From the NCBI RefSeq assembly GCF_003286915.1, contig NZ_QMFY01000005.1:337168-401167 (forward strand): DNA of 64,000 nucleotides, given 5' to 3'. Source of the DNA: Pseudochryseolinea flava (GTDB lineage: Bacteria; Bacteroidota; Bacteroidia; Cytophagales; Cyclobacteriaceae). The notes under the pieces were generated by a model that was not told the origin of the DNA, searched no databases, and saw only the letters and a program-made list of their open reading frames with translations. This document shows positions 9,831 to 19,863 of this stretch, one piece after another. A program made the position numbers and the translations under genes. Position 1 is the stretch's first letter, and every line of letters begins with the position of its first letter.

Positions 9831-9870
9831 TTTAATTACACCACGATCTTAATTCTAACATCTGATTTGC

Positions 9871-10512
9871 ATGGACGTTATTCACCCAGGACTTCAACAA
9901 TATTCAGAAGATCACAGCACGGCCGAAGATGCTTTGCTTCAAAAAGTAAATCGCGATACCCACGCCCATGTGTTGATGCCACGGATGTTATCTGGACAAC
10001 TTCAGGGACGCGTGCTGTCGATGATCAGTCATATGATCAGACCTCAAGCAATACTTGAGATAGGGACGTACACCGGCTACGCCACGCTTTGCTTGGCAGA
10101 AGGACTTGCTACGGGAGGAAAGATTGTGACGTTGGATATTAATGAAGAATTGGAAGATCGTGTCAGACGTCATTTCAAGGAATCGGGGAAAGAGTCGGCC
10201 ATTGATTATCGCATTGGAAACGCTGTAAAGCTCATTCCAAGTCTGACGGACACATTCGATCTTGTATTTATAGATGCCGATAAAGAAAACTACAGCACTT
10301 ATTTTGATTTGATTTTCGACAAACTAAAAGTTGGCGGATTTATTTTGGCAGACAATGTGCTATGGAGTGGCAAGGTGTTGGATGCAAAACCCGATAAAGA
10401 TACACGGGCGATTATGGCGTTTAATCGCAAAGTGCAGAACGATCCACGGGTAGAAAATGTACTTCTACCTATCCGTGATGGCATTATGTTGATTAGAAAA
10501 GTATCTTTGTGA
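9871..10512 (+). CDS. Class I SAM-dependent O-methyltransferase
   Basis: 213 residues of the caffeoyl-CoA/catechol O-methyltransferase type. SAM-binding motif ILEIGTYTGYATLCLAEGL (about 66-84), acidic ribose ligand VTLDINEE, metal-binding DLVFIDADKENY, and GGFILADNVLWSG. Small bacterial members methylate catechol-like compounds with Mg2+. The natural substrate is unknown. Likely cotranscribed with the M16 peptidase. Confidence 0.9.
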   Translation: MDVIHPGLQQYSEDHSTAEDALLQKVNRDTHAHVLMPRMLSGQLQGRVLSMISHMIRPQAILEIGTYTGYATLCLAEGLATGGKIVTLDINEELEDRVRRHFKESGKESAIDYRIGNAVKLIPSLTDTFDLVFIDADKENYSTYFDLIFDKLKVGGFILADNVLWSGKVLDAKPDKDTRAIMAFNRKVQNDPRVENVLLPIRDGIMLIRKVSL

Positions 10513-10743
10513 AAAAGTTAAAAGTTTAAAGTCAAAAGTTTAAGGTTAATTCCTTATTCAAAGCTACAATGATGTGAGGCTCACTTTAACTTTATCGACT
10601 GCTGCGGGAGTAGAAATTTTTAACTTTGGAATTTTTTTAACTTAAATGATTTAAAGTAAAGGGTTAATGGCTTAAGCAGGCTTTCAACCTGTCTGCATAG
10701 ACAAACTTTAAACTTTCAACTTTGAACTTTCAACTTTTTAAGA
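10509..10743. repeat. Inverted AAAGTT-type repeat filling an intergenic region
   Basis: The left part (10509-10548) is a run of degenerate AAAAGTTTAAAG units. The right part (10703-10743) is its inverse, made of ACTTTCAACTTTGA-like units ending just before the next ATG. Together they could fold into a long hairpin. Short AAAGTTGAAAGTT-type repeats recur between genes in Cytophagales genomes. The middle has no recognisable gene. Confidence 0.6.
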
Positions 10744-12663
10744 ATGAGAATACTCGGTTGCTTATTTTTTGTTGCCGTATGTTTTAAGGCAGCAGCACAG
10801 AGTCCACAAGTTCCACATAAGATGCAGTTCGCGGATTTGACACTTACGATCCGTGATGATGCTCGCCGTGAAATCCAAAAAGATGTGGATGCGCTTACCG
10901 CCTCGCCGAAACATTTTAACATCAAGGTGGAACGCGCGAAGACCTATTTCCCCCTTATCGAAAAAGTATTTCGTGAAGAAGGCCTTCCCGACGATTTTAA
11001 ATTTCTTGTACTCCAGGAAAGCGCATTGATCGCCGATGCGGTATCAGTTTCCAATGCCGTTGGTTTTTGGCAGTTCAAGGATTTTACCGCCATGGAAATG
11101 GGCCTCCGTGTAGATAAAGAAATCGACGAGCGATTGAACATTGTGTCGTCGTCGCGCGCTGCGGCCCGGTACATCAAAAAGAATAATACGCATTTCAACA
11201 ATTGGATTTACGCTTTGCAAGCCTATCAGATGGGCGCAGGTGGCGTGATGCGCAGTGTAAAGGATAGCAAAAGCGGCGCACAGCATATGGAAATCAATAG
11301 CCATACATATTGGTACGTAAAAAAATATCTCGCGCATAAAGTCGCCTTTGAAGATGCTGTAAAAGGTGTCGGTCAAATTCAGGTGATTACTTACGAAAAC
11401 AAAAACCAAAAGACACTAACGGATCTCGCGAAAGAAGTTACCGTCGATGAAGCATCGCTGAAGTCGTATAACAAGTGGGCGAAGTCCGGTCTGATTCCCG
11501 ACGATCGTAAATATTCTGTTTTGATTCCAGTGAATGGTGAGCAACCGCCGAATGTTCCACAAGAGGTATTGGCTTCGAACCGGGTACCCTCTACGGATGC
11601 AAAGACTGGCGATACCAAACCATCCGCATCCGCTGCGAAAAAATTAGAGAAGAAAAAAGTTAACGGCATTTTGATCGTTCATGCGGAGGAAGGGGATAAC
11701 CCGACGAAGATTGCTAACCGCGCTGGCGTTGATCTATCACTCTTCTTGAAGTGGAATGACATTTCAATTAGTGACCGAACACCATCGGGGCAGCATTATC
11801 TCCTTGGAAAAAAACGCAATCGCGCGGAGGTGGCTTATCACCGTGTATCCGCAGGTGAAACGCTTTGGAGTATCAGTCAACAATATGGCGTGCAAGTGAA
11901 GCGTTTACGCAAGTTTAACAAGATAAGCGGCGATGCAGATCTTAAACCAGGGATGACGTTATGGTTGAATGCAAACAAGCCCAAAAATGCGGAGAAAACT
12001 GTCGCGCCTACAAATGTCCTTGAGATAAATAAAAATGAAACTTTTGCATGGACGACGGACGCACCAGCAGAACCGGTTGTGAATACTCAGCAACAGGCCA
12101 AGGCAGCTGCGTTAGACACGGTGTCAACCAAAGAAGTTGAGAAACCAACTGCCGTCACTGTTCCAAGCGATTCTGCGAAAGTTGAAACCGTTTCGCCGGT
12201 GGTTTCAAACACACCTATTCCGGAGGCAGCAGATTCAACAAAAAACTTACAAGCTCCAGTAGAAAATATTTCTAAGCCAGACTCCACCGCCGCGCCGTTA
12301 ATTGAAGTTGTGGTTCCGGAGAAAAAAACGGAGCATGTCGTTCAACCGAAAGAAACACTTTACGGAATTGCCAAGCAGCACAATGTAGGTGTAATGGACT
12401 TGGTGAAGTGGAACAACCTAAACCTTCAAGAGGGCATTAAACCAGGACAGGTTTTAAAGCTTTCTGACCCTCAACCTGTTGCAAATGATGTTTCGACGCC
12501 GGTTACGAAAGCCATATCCGTAGAACACGAGGTGAAGGCAACTGATACACTCTACAGCATTGCACGGAAATATAATGTGACGATCCAGGAGCTCATGGAA
12601 TGGAATAACAAGAAGAACTTTACCCTTACCGTGGGCGAGAAATTGACCGTAAAACCTAAATAG
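10744..12663 (+). CDS. LysM lytic transglycosylase, MltD-like
   Basis: Secreted murein-cleaving enzyme of 639 residues. Signal peptide MRILGCLFFVAVCFKAAAQ; SLT catalytic domain at about 60-230 with catalytic glutamate E92 in LVLQESALIADAVS, then AVGFWQFKDFTAMEMGL and IYALQAYQMGAGGV. Four LysM-like modules follow at about 310-355, 370-412, 532-577 and 592-637 (for example VSAGETLWSISQQYGV and VKATDTLYSIARKYNV), with a long Ala/Pro/Thr-rich linker between the second and third. It cuts glycan strands to 1,6-anhydro ends; MltD-type proteins in Bacteroidota usually carry 2-4 LysM modules. Confidence 0.93.
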   Translation: MRILGCLFFVAVCFKAAAQSPQVPHKMQFADLTLTIRDDARREIQKDVDALTASPKHFNIKVERAKTYFPLIEKVFREEGLPDDFKFLVLQESALIADAVSVSNAVGFWQFKDFTAMEMGLRVDKEIDERLNIVSSSRAAARYIKKNNTHFNNWIYALQAYQMGAGGVMRSVKDSKSGAQHMEINSHTYWYVKKYLAHKVAFEDAVKGVGQIQVITYENKNQKTLTDLAKEVTVDEASLKSYNKWAKSGLIPDDRKYSVLIPVNGEQPPNVPQEVLASNRVPSTDAKTGDTKPSASAAKKLEKKKVNGILIVHAEEGDNPTKIANRAGVDLSLFLKWNDISISDRTPSGQHYLLGKKRNRAEVAYHRVSAGETLWSISQQYGVQVKRLRKFNKISGDADLKPGMTLWLNANKPKNAEKTVAPTNVLEINKNETFAWTTDAPAEPVVNTQQQAKAAALDTVSTKEVEKPTAVTVPSDSAKVETVSPVVSNTPIPEAADSTKNLQAPVENISKPDSTAAPLIEVVVPEKKTEHVVQPKETLYGIAKQHNVGVMDLVKWNNLNLQEGIKPGQVLKLSDPQPVANDVSTPVTKAISVEHEVKATDTLYSIARKYNVTIQELMEWNNKKNFTLTVGEKLTVKPK

Positions 12664-12801
12664 AGTTCATTTTTTTCTGCATTTTCCATGATTTATTACC
12701 TAGCGGAGGGTATTTTTCGACACACGCTCCCAAATGTTCCAAAAAAGGATATTTTTGTGTGAATCGTGTGTTTAAAGACAGCCTTATTTTATTGATTATT
12801 A

Positions 12802-13215
12802 ATGCAAACTGATACAAAAGCTATTGACTTGGTTATGTTAGTGGACGATAACGATACTGATAACTTTATCAGTAAGCGAATTATCGAAATCACCAAGTTT
12901 GCCAAAAGGGTAGAAGTAAAAGGTTCTGGAAAAGCGGCGTTGGATTATTTGCGCGAGAATCAAAACACTCAGGAAAATTTACCAAGTCTTATCTTCTTGG
13001 ATATTAACATGCCCATCGTTGATGGTTTTGTATTCCTCTATGAGTTCGAAAAATTCAACGAACTTGTTCGCAATAAATGTAAGGTGATCATCCTGTCGAG
13101 CTCTGACAACAAACGCGATATCGATAAGATCGTCAATAATAATCACGTTATTAAGTTCATCACCAAGCCACTTACCGAAGTGGCCCTCGATGAAATCAAG
13201 CTGAACAACATCTAG
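12802..13215 (+). CDS. Single-domain response regulator
   Basis: 137-residue CheY-like receiver with no output domain. Acidic pair in VMLVDDNDTDN (D15, D16), phospho-acceptor D67 in IFLDINMPIVDG, the Ser/Thr position in VIILSSSDN, and the conserved lysine in FITKPL. No histidine kinase lies next to it, so its partner is elsewhere. Such stand-alone Bacteroidota receivers often act in phosphorelays. Confidence 0.92.
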   Translation: MQTDTKAIDLVMLVDDNDTDNFISKRIIEITKFAKRVEVKGSGKAALDYLRENQNTQENLPSLIFLDINMPIVDGFVFLYEFEKFNELVRNKCKVIILSSSDNKRDIDKIVNNNHVIKFITKPLTEVALDEIKLNNI

Positions 13216-13227
13216 GTATAGATGTTT

Positions 13228-13265
13228 AGGTTTTAAAATTATAATTTCGTTTTAAAACCTTTTTA
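13228..13265 (+). terminator. Terminator after the response regulator
   Basis: Perfect 11-bp stem AGGTTTTAAAA (13228-13238) / TTTTAAAACCT (13250-13260) and a T4 tail. The hairpin ends only a few bases before the next ATG at 13268, so any read-through mRNA would have its ribosome-binding site next to the stem. Confidence 0.65.
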
Positions 13266-13267
13266 GC

Positions 13268-14185
13268 ATGAAGAAGACTTCCTATTTCATCATTTTTTTA
13301 TTGTGCATCGGCTCGTTTGCTTCTGTTCAAGCACAGATTGTTAAACCCGATACTACCACAAGTTGGAAACGGAAATTTGTTTTCAACTTCAATGTCAACC
13401 AAGCTTCGTTCTCTTCGAACTGGAGTGCCGGGGGGATCAACTCATTGGGCTTTGCAAGCCTTGTTAACTACAAACTCAATTACAAAAAAAATCGCGATAG
13501 CTGGGATAATGAAATCGACCTTCTGTATGGCTTTGTGAACAACGCTGGACAAGGCTTCAGAAAAACAACCGACCGTATTTATCTCGATACAAAATACGGT
13601 TATCAATTAAGCGACAAATGGGATCTATTCTCCTCCATTAACTTCCTTTCGCAGTTTTCTCCTGGCTATAAGTATGAAGACGATGCCGCTGGAGTAGAAC
13701 AAGAATTTCTCATTTCAGATTTTCTCGCGCCTGCATTTGTAACCGGTGCCATTGGTTTCGAATATCATCCGAAGGATTATTTTAAAGTGAGAATATCTCC
13801 TTTCGCTCCACGTCTAACAATCGTAAATGATCCGGAACGTTTTTATCCGACACTCGGTCCAAATCCTTATGGACTTGATTCAGCCGAGACGACGCGATTT
13901 GAATGGTTTGCATTTCAACTCCTAGCTGAATTCAACAAAGACATCATGCAAAACGTGAATTTAAAGTGGCGTTATATGATGTATGCAAACTATGAAGACT
14001 TCGCAGTAAAAAAGATCGATCATCGTCTTGATGTAAATCTCACGGCGAAAGTCAATCGCTTCATCACTGTTGGCTTGGGTGGAATTCTAGTTTACGATTT
14101 CGATCAAGATGATGAAGTTCAATTAAGTCAAGCGCTCACCATTGGCTTTGCTTATAGCTTCCAGAATTTTGAAGATCCGAAGTAA
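13268..14185 (+). CDS. DUF3078 outer-membrane-like protein
   Basis: 305 residues with a signal peptide (MKKTSYFIIFLLCIGSFASVQAQ). The mature part shows the DUF3078 start (WKRKFVFNFNVNQASFSSNWSAGG) and alternating hydrophobic/polar strands ending IGFAYSFQNFEDPK, consistent with a beta barrel. Widespread in Bacteroidota; function not known to me. It follows the response regulator but is separated by a terminator. Confidence 0.82.
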   Translation: MKKTSYFIIFLLCIGSFASVQAQIVKPDTTTSWKRKFVFNFNVNQASFSSNWSAGGINSLGFASLVNYKLNYKKNRDSWDNEIDLLYGFVNNAGQGFRKTTDRIYLDTKYGYQLSDKWDLFSSINFLSQFSPGYKYEDDAAGVEQEFLISDFLAPAFVTGAIGFEYHPKDYFKVRISPFAPRLTIVNDPERFYPTLGPNPYGLDSAETTRFEWFAFQLLAEFNKDIMQNVNLKWRYMMYANYEDFAVKKIDHRLDVNLTAKVNRFITVGLGGILVYDFDQDDEVQLSQALTIGFAYSFQNFEDPK

Positions 14186-14216
14186 CGGCTCGTTGGAAAC
14201 AGGTAAGTGTCAATCG

Positions 14217-14250
14217 AAAAGCCTTGCAAAAAAAGCAGGGCTTTTTTATT
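14217..14250 (+). terminator. Terminator after the DUF3078 gene
   Basis: Stem AAAGCCTTGC / GCAGGGCTTT (one G-T pair) with an A-rich loop, then a T6 run. Confidence 0.7.
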
Positions 14251-14295
14251 TTATTAGCGTGAAGTACATTCGTCAGAATTAAATATCATTGAAAG

Positions 14296-15855
14296 ATGTC
14301 TAAGGAAAAGTTTATCGAAGCTGTAAATAAGTCGTACACAACATCACTTCCGTCAATCTACCTCGGCGCAGGCATATTTGAAGGTGGTATCGTTGGTGAA
14401 GCCAAAGTGAACCTTGCGCTGCGCATGATGAACCGACACGGACTCGTAACAGGAGCAACGGGGTCCGGCAAAACAAGAACACTCCAGTTGATCGCTGAAC
14501 AATTGTCGGCAGCGGGTGTCCCTGTTTTTATGCCAGACATCAAAGGCGATCTTTCTGGCTTTGCGAAAGAAGGCGCCACGAATGAAAAAATCACCGAACG
14601 CGCTAACGCACTCGGTGTGCAATATCAACCCTCAGCTTTTCCTGTCGAACTCTACTCGCTTAGCGGGAAGATAGGTGCGCAGATGCGTGCTACGGTGACA
14701 GAATTTGGCCCTGTGCTCTTGAGTAAAATTCTTGAATTGAACGATACACAAACAGGTGTACTGAATGTAGTCTTCAAATACGCTGATGATAAAAATCTTC
14801 CGATTGTCGATTTTAATGATTTAAAGAAAGTACTTAATCACCTTACAGAAGGGGCAGGTGCTGCGGAAATAAAAAATGACTATGGGAAAATTTCAAGCGC
14901 ATCGTCAGGAACCATCCTGCGAAAAATAGTATCACTTGAGCAACAGGGCGTCGATCAAATTTTTGGCGAAACCTCTTTCGATGTAGACGATCTCTTTCAA
15001 AAAGTAGATGGTCGCGGGGTGATAAGCTTGCTCAATGTGTCGGATGTTCAGACGCAACCTGCATTGTTCTCTACGTTCTTGCTTGCGTTGCTGGCCGAAA
15101 TTTATCAGCGACTTCCAGAGGCCGGTGATCTCGACAAGCCGAAGCTAATTTTCTTTTTAGATGAAGCACATCTACTCTTCAAAGATGCACCGAAAGCATT
15201 TATGGATCAGATTGAGCAGATCATTCGGTTGATACGTTCAAAAGGTGTTGGTATATTTTTCTGTACTCAGCTCACGCAAGACGTGCCAGCAAGTGTGTTG
15301 TCGCAGCTTGGTAATCGTGTTCATCACGTGATCAGAGCTTTCACGCCCAACGATGTGAAAGCGTTGAAGGAGACGATCAAGACATTTCCGAAATCGGAAT
15401 TCTATGAAATGGAGCAGCAGTTTACGCAGCTCGGCACGGGACAAGCCTTCATCACTGTTTTAAATGAGAAAGGCATTCCGACGGAAACGGTGGTAACACA
15501 TTTAGCACCACCAGCCTCGTTGATGGGACCGTTAACGGCAGCGGAATATCAAGAGACATTAGAAGAGTCAGAAGGTTACAAGAAGTATAAAGATGCTGTG
15601 GATCCGCAAAGTGCTTTTGAAATTCTCAGTGAGCGCATGAAAGCCGAGGCGGAACAGCAAGAAGAAGAACGTGAAGAGAAAGCGCCGCGAGCGACGTCAC
15701 GCAAACAAGAAAAGTCTACTTTCGAGTCGGTGATCTCATCGCCTGTAGCAAAACAGGTAGGCAAAGAAATTGTGCGAGGTGTATTTGGGATGTTATTCGG
15801 TACAACGACACCACGCCGCAGAAGTACGAGACGAAAAAGCGGCGGGCTGTTTTAG
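14296..15855 (+). CDS. HerA-like / DUF853 P-loop ATPase
   Basis: 519-residue member of the HerA-FtsK superfamily. The N-terminus has IYLGAGIFEGGIVGEAKVNL, then Walker A GATGSGKT (about 55), an SLLNVSDVQTQPALFS segment, Walker B IFFLDEAHLLF, and FFCTQLTQDVPASVLSQLGNRVHH near a sensor position. The C-terminal tail is charged, with an arginine-rich end (TPRRRSTRRKSGG). DUF853 proteins are common in bacteria without NurA nearby, and their role is not settled. No phage-defence partner is adjacent here. Confidence 0.88.
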   Translation: MSKEKFIEAVNKSYTTSLPSIYLGAGIFEGGIVGEAKVNLALRMMNRHGLVTGATGSGKTRTLQLIAEQLSAAGVPVFMPDIKGDLSGFAKEGATNEKITERANALGVQYQPSAFPVELYSLSGKIGAQMRATVTEFGPVLLSKILELNDTQTGVLNVVFKYADDKNLPIVDFNDLKKVLNHLTEGAGAAEIKNDYGKISSASSGTILRKIVSLEQQGVDQIFGETSFDVDDLFQKVDGRGVISLLNVSDVQTQPALFSTFLLALLAEIYQRLPEAGDLDKPKLIFFLDEAHLLFKDAPKAFMDQIEQIIRLIRSKGVGIFFCTQLTQDVPASVLSQLGNRVHHVIRAFTPNDVKALKETIKTFPKSEFYEMEQQFTQLGTGQAFITVLNEKGIPTETVVTHLAPPASLMGPLTAAEYQETLEESEGYKKYKDAVDPQSAFEILSERMKAEAEQQEEEREEKAPRATSRKQEKSTFESVISSPVAKQVGKEIVRGVFGMLFGTTTPRRRSTRRKSGGLF

Positions 15856-15954
15856 CGGACGAACAAAACTTAACAGGAAAATCGAAACCGGGTATACATG
15901 AAATATGTTACCCACGTCACTATCTTTCATAAACAACATCTTTAATCAACAGTT

Positions 15955-16413
15955 ATGTGGAATGAAGAAGATGAAAATGACGGCGTAGATGACGACTTTG
16001 ATCCAGAGAAGGAGCGAAGACGCGTCGAAGCATTGCCAATTTTTCAGAAGGCTGAAGAAATCAGTGAACTAACACAGCGCATTGTCGATTCAATAGAGAA
16101 AGATGATGTGAAATTGATTCATGGAAATTTTATGCTGGAAGATGCCATGATGATAACCGTGAAAATTGTTGGTGCTGAAGCAGTCGATGATTTCATTATC
16201 AAAATGGAGAACGCTGTGCTCATCAAAATTCACGCACGCAGCTTGCAAACAAAAACTGCGTCATTGCTGCTACAAGGTGTGATGCCAGCAGAATATTTGC
16301 ACTTGCTGCGAAAAGAGATCGACAGTTTTCGATCGCTATTCCTCGCTTGGATTAAAACGTTCCATCAATCACCGAAAGAAGGAGATGGCTGGGGATTGTT
16401 TGTTGAAGAGTAG
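15955..16413 (+). CDS. Conserved hypothetical protein, 152 aa
   Basis: Acidic N-terminus (MWNEEDENDGVDDDFDPEKER) then a mostly helical domain (AEEISELTQRIVDSIEKDD, DAMMITVKIVGAEAVDDFIIKMENA). No signal peptide or membrane helix. I do not recognise a named family; intact frame, good length and position between two clear genes support it. Confidence 0.65.
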   Translation: MWNEEDENDGVDDDFDPEKERRRVEALPIFQKAEEISELTQRIVDSIEKDDVKLIHGNFMLEDAMMITVKIVGAEAVDDFIIKMENAVLIKIHARSLQTKTASLLLQGVMPAEYLHLLRKEIDSFRSLFLAWIKTFHQSPKEGDGWGLFVEE

Positions 16414-16696
16414 ATTTTAAATCCTCGTATTTAATTTTTGAATATTCGCTGAATCAGTTAAAAGCGAGGCTCCGCAATGGAGAAGACCCTATTTTATACC
16501 GGATTAATATGGTTTCAAACAATTTTTTCATTGCCGCCTTACCAAGTGTCGCTCGTTTCGAGTATTTTTGATTTCGATTAAAACCAACAAAGCGCCTTTC
16601 GCGTCTTGAGCAGCTCAACCCCCTTCTTCGCTGCGATTGACAAAAAAGGCAGATTTTCCTCCCACCCGTTATTTTCTGGGCGTTTAATATTTTATA

Positions 16697-17950
16697 ATGA
16701 AAATTCATTGTAAGTGGCTACTCCTTTGCGGACTAGTTACGATGGCTTTGGTGGTGAAATCGCAAGTTCGCTTTCAAGCGGAATCTGGTGTTCTTGATGC
16801 GCGGACGTGGGATTTTAAAAAGGCCCGACTTCCACTCGCGGGGTATTGGTTGTTTTATCCAAATCAACTTGTCGATGTACACAACACTGATTCAGCATCC
16901 AAACGCGATTTGATCGTACCGGCATTGTGGAATAGCACGCGTGAGGATGGAAGCGGAAAAGGATTTGGAACCTACGGGCTCTCGGTGATCGTGCCCAAAG
17001 GTATAGGAGAGTTTACATTGGAAGTACCACAGCTATATAATGCTTACACGCTAATCATCAATAACAATGTAGTTGCTCGTGTTGGCACCGTGGGAAGAAA
17101 CAAAGAGGAAACCATTCCATCATGGAACCATCAGCTTCTAAAATTTCAGGCAGCAAAAAACGATACGCTTCATATTCTGCTACAGATCGCAAACTTTCAT
17201 CACGCAAAGGGCGGAATTAAAGAACAGCTTTTCTTAGGCGTGCCTGAAAATACTCAGGCCACTTTCACAGTGTCTAAACTTATCAGCACTTTTGAATCGG
17301 GGCTGCTTTTACTATTCGGGATTATTTTCATTGTGATTTATTTTGTTCGCGGACAACCCGTGTCGTTATACTTCGGATTGTTTGGTGTGAATTGGTCGCT
17401 GCGTGCTCTCTTTTCAAATCTTTATGTAGTTATGGATTGGTTCCCAGATCTTCCGTGGACATTCCTGGTTAGAACAGAATACATGACGCTCTATGTTGCT
17501 ATGATAACAGCAACCGCTTTCCTCCATCACTTATTTAAAAAAATGGGAGCGAAACCGTTGATGACTTATGTTCTTGTTGGTGTGAATGTGGTGTTCGCCA
17601 TTTTTACAATGGTTACTTCACCAGCCGTGTTTACAAAATCTGTTTCGCTGTTCGTTTCGATTTCTGCGATCACGGTGATCTATGGGGCCATTCTTGTAGT
17701 TCGCGCACTATTCTACGGCTATCCAGGTGCGTGGTTTTTAATGGCGAGTATCCTCATTGGTATTATCACATTCGGGTATGACATCATCGCGTACCAAACA
17801 TCACTCGCGCCAAACTTTACGGTACTAAGTTGTGGTTACATCGCGATGTTCTCGCTGACCGCACTAGGATTACTTTTTCAAATGAATGTACTGAAGAGTA
17901 GTAGCAGTTCAGCAGAAATGCTAACGTACGACGAGATGATGAAAAGATAA
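16697..17950 (+). CDS. 7TMR-DISM sensory membrane protein without output domain
   Basis: 417 residues. Signal peptide, then an extracytoplasmic jelly-roll/galactose-binding-like domain to about 190 (LAGYWLFYPNQLV, VPALWNSTREDGSGKGFGTYGLSV, NNVVARVG), followed by seven hydrophobic helices from about 200 to 400. Diverse-intracellular-signalling receptors normally end in a kinase or cyclase; here only about 20 residues follow the last helix. It may act through a partner, or the 7TM part itself may signal. It is convergent with dnaX. Confidence 0.82.
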   Translation: MKIHCKWLLLCGLVTMALVVKSQVRFQAESGVLDARTWDFKKARLPLAGYWLFYPNQLVDVHNTDSASKRDLIVPALWNSTREDGSGKGFGTYGLSVIVPKGIGEFTLEVPQLYNAYTLIINNNVVARVGTVGRNKEETIPSWNHQLLKFQAAKNDTLHILLQIANFHHAKGGIKEQLFLGVPENTQATFTVSKLISTFESGLLLLFGIIFIVIYFVRGQPVSLYFGLFGVNWSLRALFSNLYVVMDWFPDLPWTFLVRTEYMTLYVAMITATAFLHHLFKKMGAKPLMTYVLVGVNVVFAIFTMVTSPAVFTKSVSLFVSISAITVIYGAILVVRALFYGYPGAWFLMASILIGIITFGYDIIAYQTSLAPNFTVLSCGYIAMFSLTALGLLFQMNVLKSSSSSAEMLTYDEMMKR

Positions 17951-17966
17951 ATTGTGTTGAATTGAA

Positions 17967-19726
17967 TTAGAAATCGGTATCCAATCCTAAGCGATCTTTC
18001 AACTCACGCAGCATCGGATTTCTTTCGAGCAAGTATTCGAACTTCTCGCGTGGTGTGTAGATCACTTTTCGTGCATCCTGTTCTACCAGTTTACCCGATA
18101 GTAAGATGCTGCTGTTCTTTAAACGTTCGCGTAGAAAAGCCGATAGTTCCAAGCGCACGTTATTCAACATGAGATCTTGTACTGGATTATGGATGTGCAA
18201 CGTAATGGTAGTGCCGTCGAGTTCGTAGGGCTGTGATAACAAGTGATGCTCTGCTTGAAATTTTTTACGTCCCTCGGCAAACTCATTCCACACCTTCTGC
18301 AGTTGTTCTGGCGTAAAGGGTTCGTCTGGTGCAATCTTGTTTTCTGCAACAGCATTTGGATCCTTCTTCTCTACTTTGAGAAGCCCAGAAAGTTTCACGG
18401 TGGTTTTAGGTGCGTCTTTGAAACGTGATTTCTCTGCGTAATCAGGTTTCATATTCAACGTTGGAACGCCGCTACTCTCGGTTGATGTTGCGGCAGTTTT
18501 TTCTTTCTCGGCTACTGGTTTTGTGGGCGTTGTTGTAACGGAAGACGATGGCGTTGTGTCCTCAGCTGACGGTGCTGAGGTCTCTTCGACGGCCGACCCT
18601 TCGTCGCTTACACTAATTTTTTTTTTAATGCTGCTTCCGGAGAAGACAGTGCTGCCAGTTGATCTGGACGGATGATAGATCCTACGTGCGCCATTTTCAT
18701 CAACGCAAGTTCTACAGAAAGACGCTGGTTCTTGCTGCTCTTGTAGTTGATGTCGCACTGATTAGCAATGTTGAGCCATGTGAGCAAGAGCGATGGATTT
18801 GCCGTCTGCGCTTGACTAACATATTTCTTTTTCACACTGTCAGGAACTTCCATCAATTGCACCGTGCGTGCATCTTGAGATACAAGGAGGTTACGCAAAT
18901 GTTCGCTTAGTCCAACAATGAAGTTGTGTCCGTCGAAACCCTTGCGCAGAATTTCATCGAACAATAACAGCGGTTGCGTGTGTTGCTGCGAAAGTAGGGA
19001 ATCAATTACCTGGAAGTAATAATCATAATCCAGGATATGAAGATTGCTAAGGGTAGATTTGAAAGTAACACCTTTGCCTGCGGCGTATGTCACCATCAAA
19101 TCGAAAATGGACAAGGCATCGCGAAGGGCACCATCTGCTTTTTGTGAGATCAGGTGCAAGGCCTCATCTTCAGCAGGGATTCCTTCGTGCTGTGCAATTT
19201 TCTTAAGGTGATTCGCGATGTCGCTGATCTGAATTCTATTAAAATCAAAGATCTGGCATCGTGAAAGTATCGTCGGGATCACCTTGTGCTTCTCTGTCGT
19301 TGCCAATATGAAGATGGCATATGATGGCGGCTCTTCAAGCGTCTTCAGAAAGGCGTTGAAGGCAGCGTTTGAAAGCATGTGAACCTCGTCGATGATATAC
19401 ACTTTGAACTTTCCAAACTGCGGCGGGTAACGAACCTGATCAATCAGATTTCGGATGTCCTCCACAGAATTGTTAGACGCAGCGTCGAGTTCAAATATGT
19501 TCAGCGAATTCGTTTCAGCCTTTTCTTCAAACCCATTGATAAGACGGGCAACGATACGGGCACAAGTTGTTTTACCCACACCACGTGGACCGCAGAAAAG
19601 AAGTGCTTGTGCAAGCTTGCTGTTGTCGATAGCATTTTTGAGCGTAGTGGTAATGTGCTCTTGGCCAACCACTTCGTCAAAACCCGAGGGGCGATACTTT
19701 CGTGCTGATACAACAAAATTCTCCAT
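17967..19726 (-). CDS. dnaX: DNA polymerase III gamma/tau subunit, with frameshift at an A10 run
   Basis: Clamp-loader ATPase. The zero-frame product (gamma-like, 372 aa from the ATG at 19726) has YRPSGFDEVVGQEHI, Walker A GPRGVGKTT, AASNNSVEDIRNLIDQV, DExx IDEVHMLS, the ATTEKHKVIPTILSRCQ sensor, and ends LKKKLV at 18608. A run of ten A (18617-18626 on this strand) precedes that stop; a -1 shift on it opens 216 more codons to 17967, giving a 586-aa tau-like protein. The usual four-cysteine zinc module after the P loop is absent (RLINGFEEKAETNSLNIFELD replaces it), as in other Bacteroidota I know. A homopolymer sequencing error is the alternative. Confidence 0.9.
18617..18626 (-). other. A10 slippery run in dnaX
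   Basis: Ten consecutive A on the coding strand, read TTA AAA AAA AAA then TTA GTG TAA. Addition of one A, or a -1 ribosomal slip, gives ATT AGT GTA AGC and the long tau frame. Loss of one A gives AAT TAG, also an immediate stop. So two of three frames end at once and one continues, as in the Thermus dnaX slippage site. Confidence 0.7.
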
Positions 19727-19863
19727 GCGAGGGCGCAAGATAAGCAGAAAGCAGAAAGCTAAAAGCTGTACCGCGCAGTTTTTAATTAGTTTTTTTGGCG
19801 TCCGTTTTTTCCGCGTGCCAATGAGATGTGATTCGTAAATTGAAGGATTACCGTGTCTTGATT

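Noticed and set aside
18608..19726. dnaX ending at 18608 as a complete gene with an unrelated second gene at 17967-18758
   Set aside because: The second frame continues the same protein (Pro/Thr-rich linker then tau C-terminal domain) and has no start of its own after the A run.
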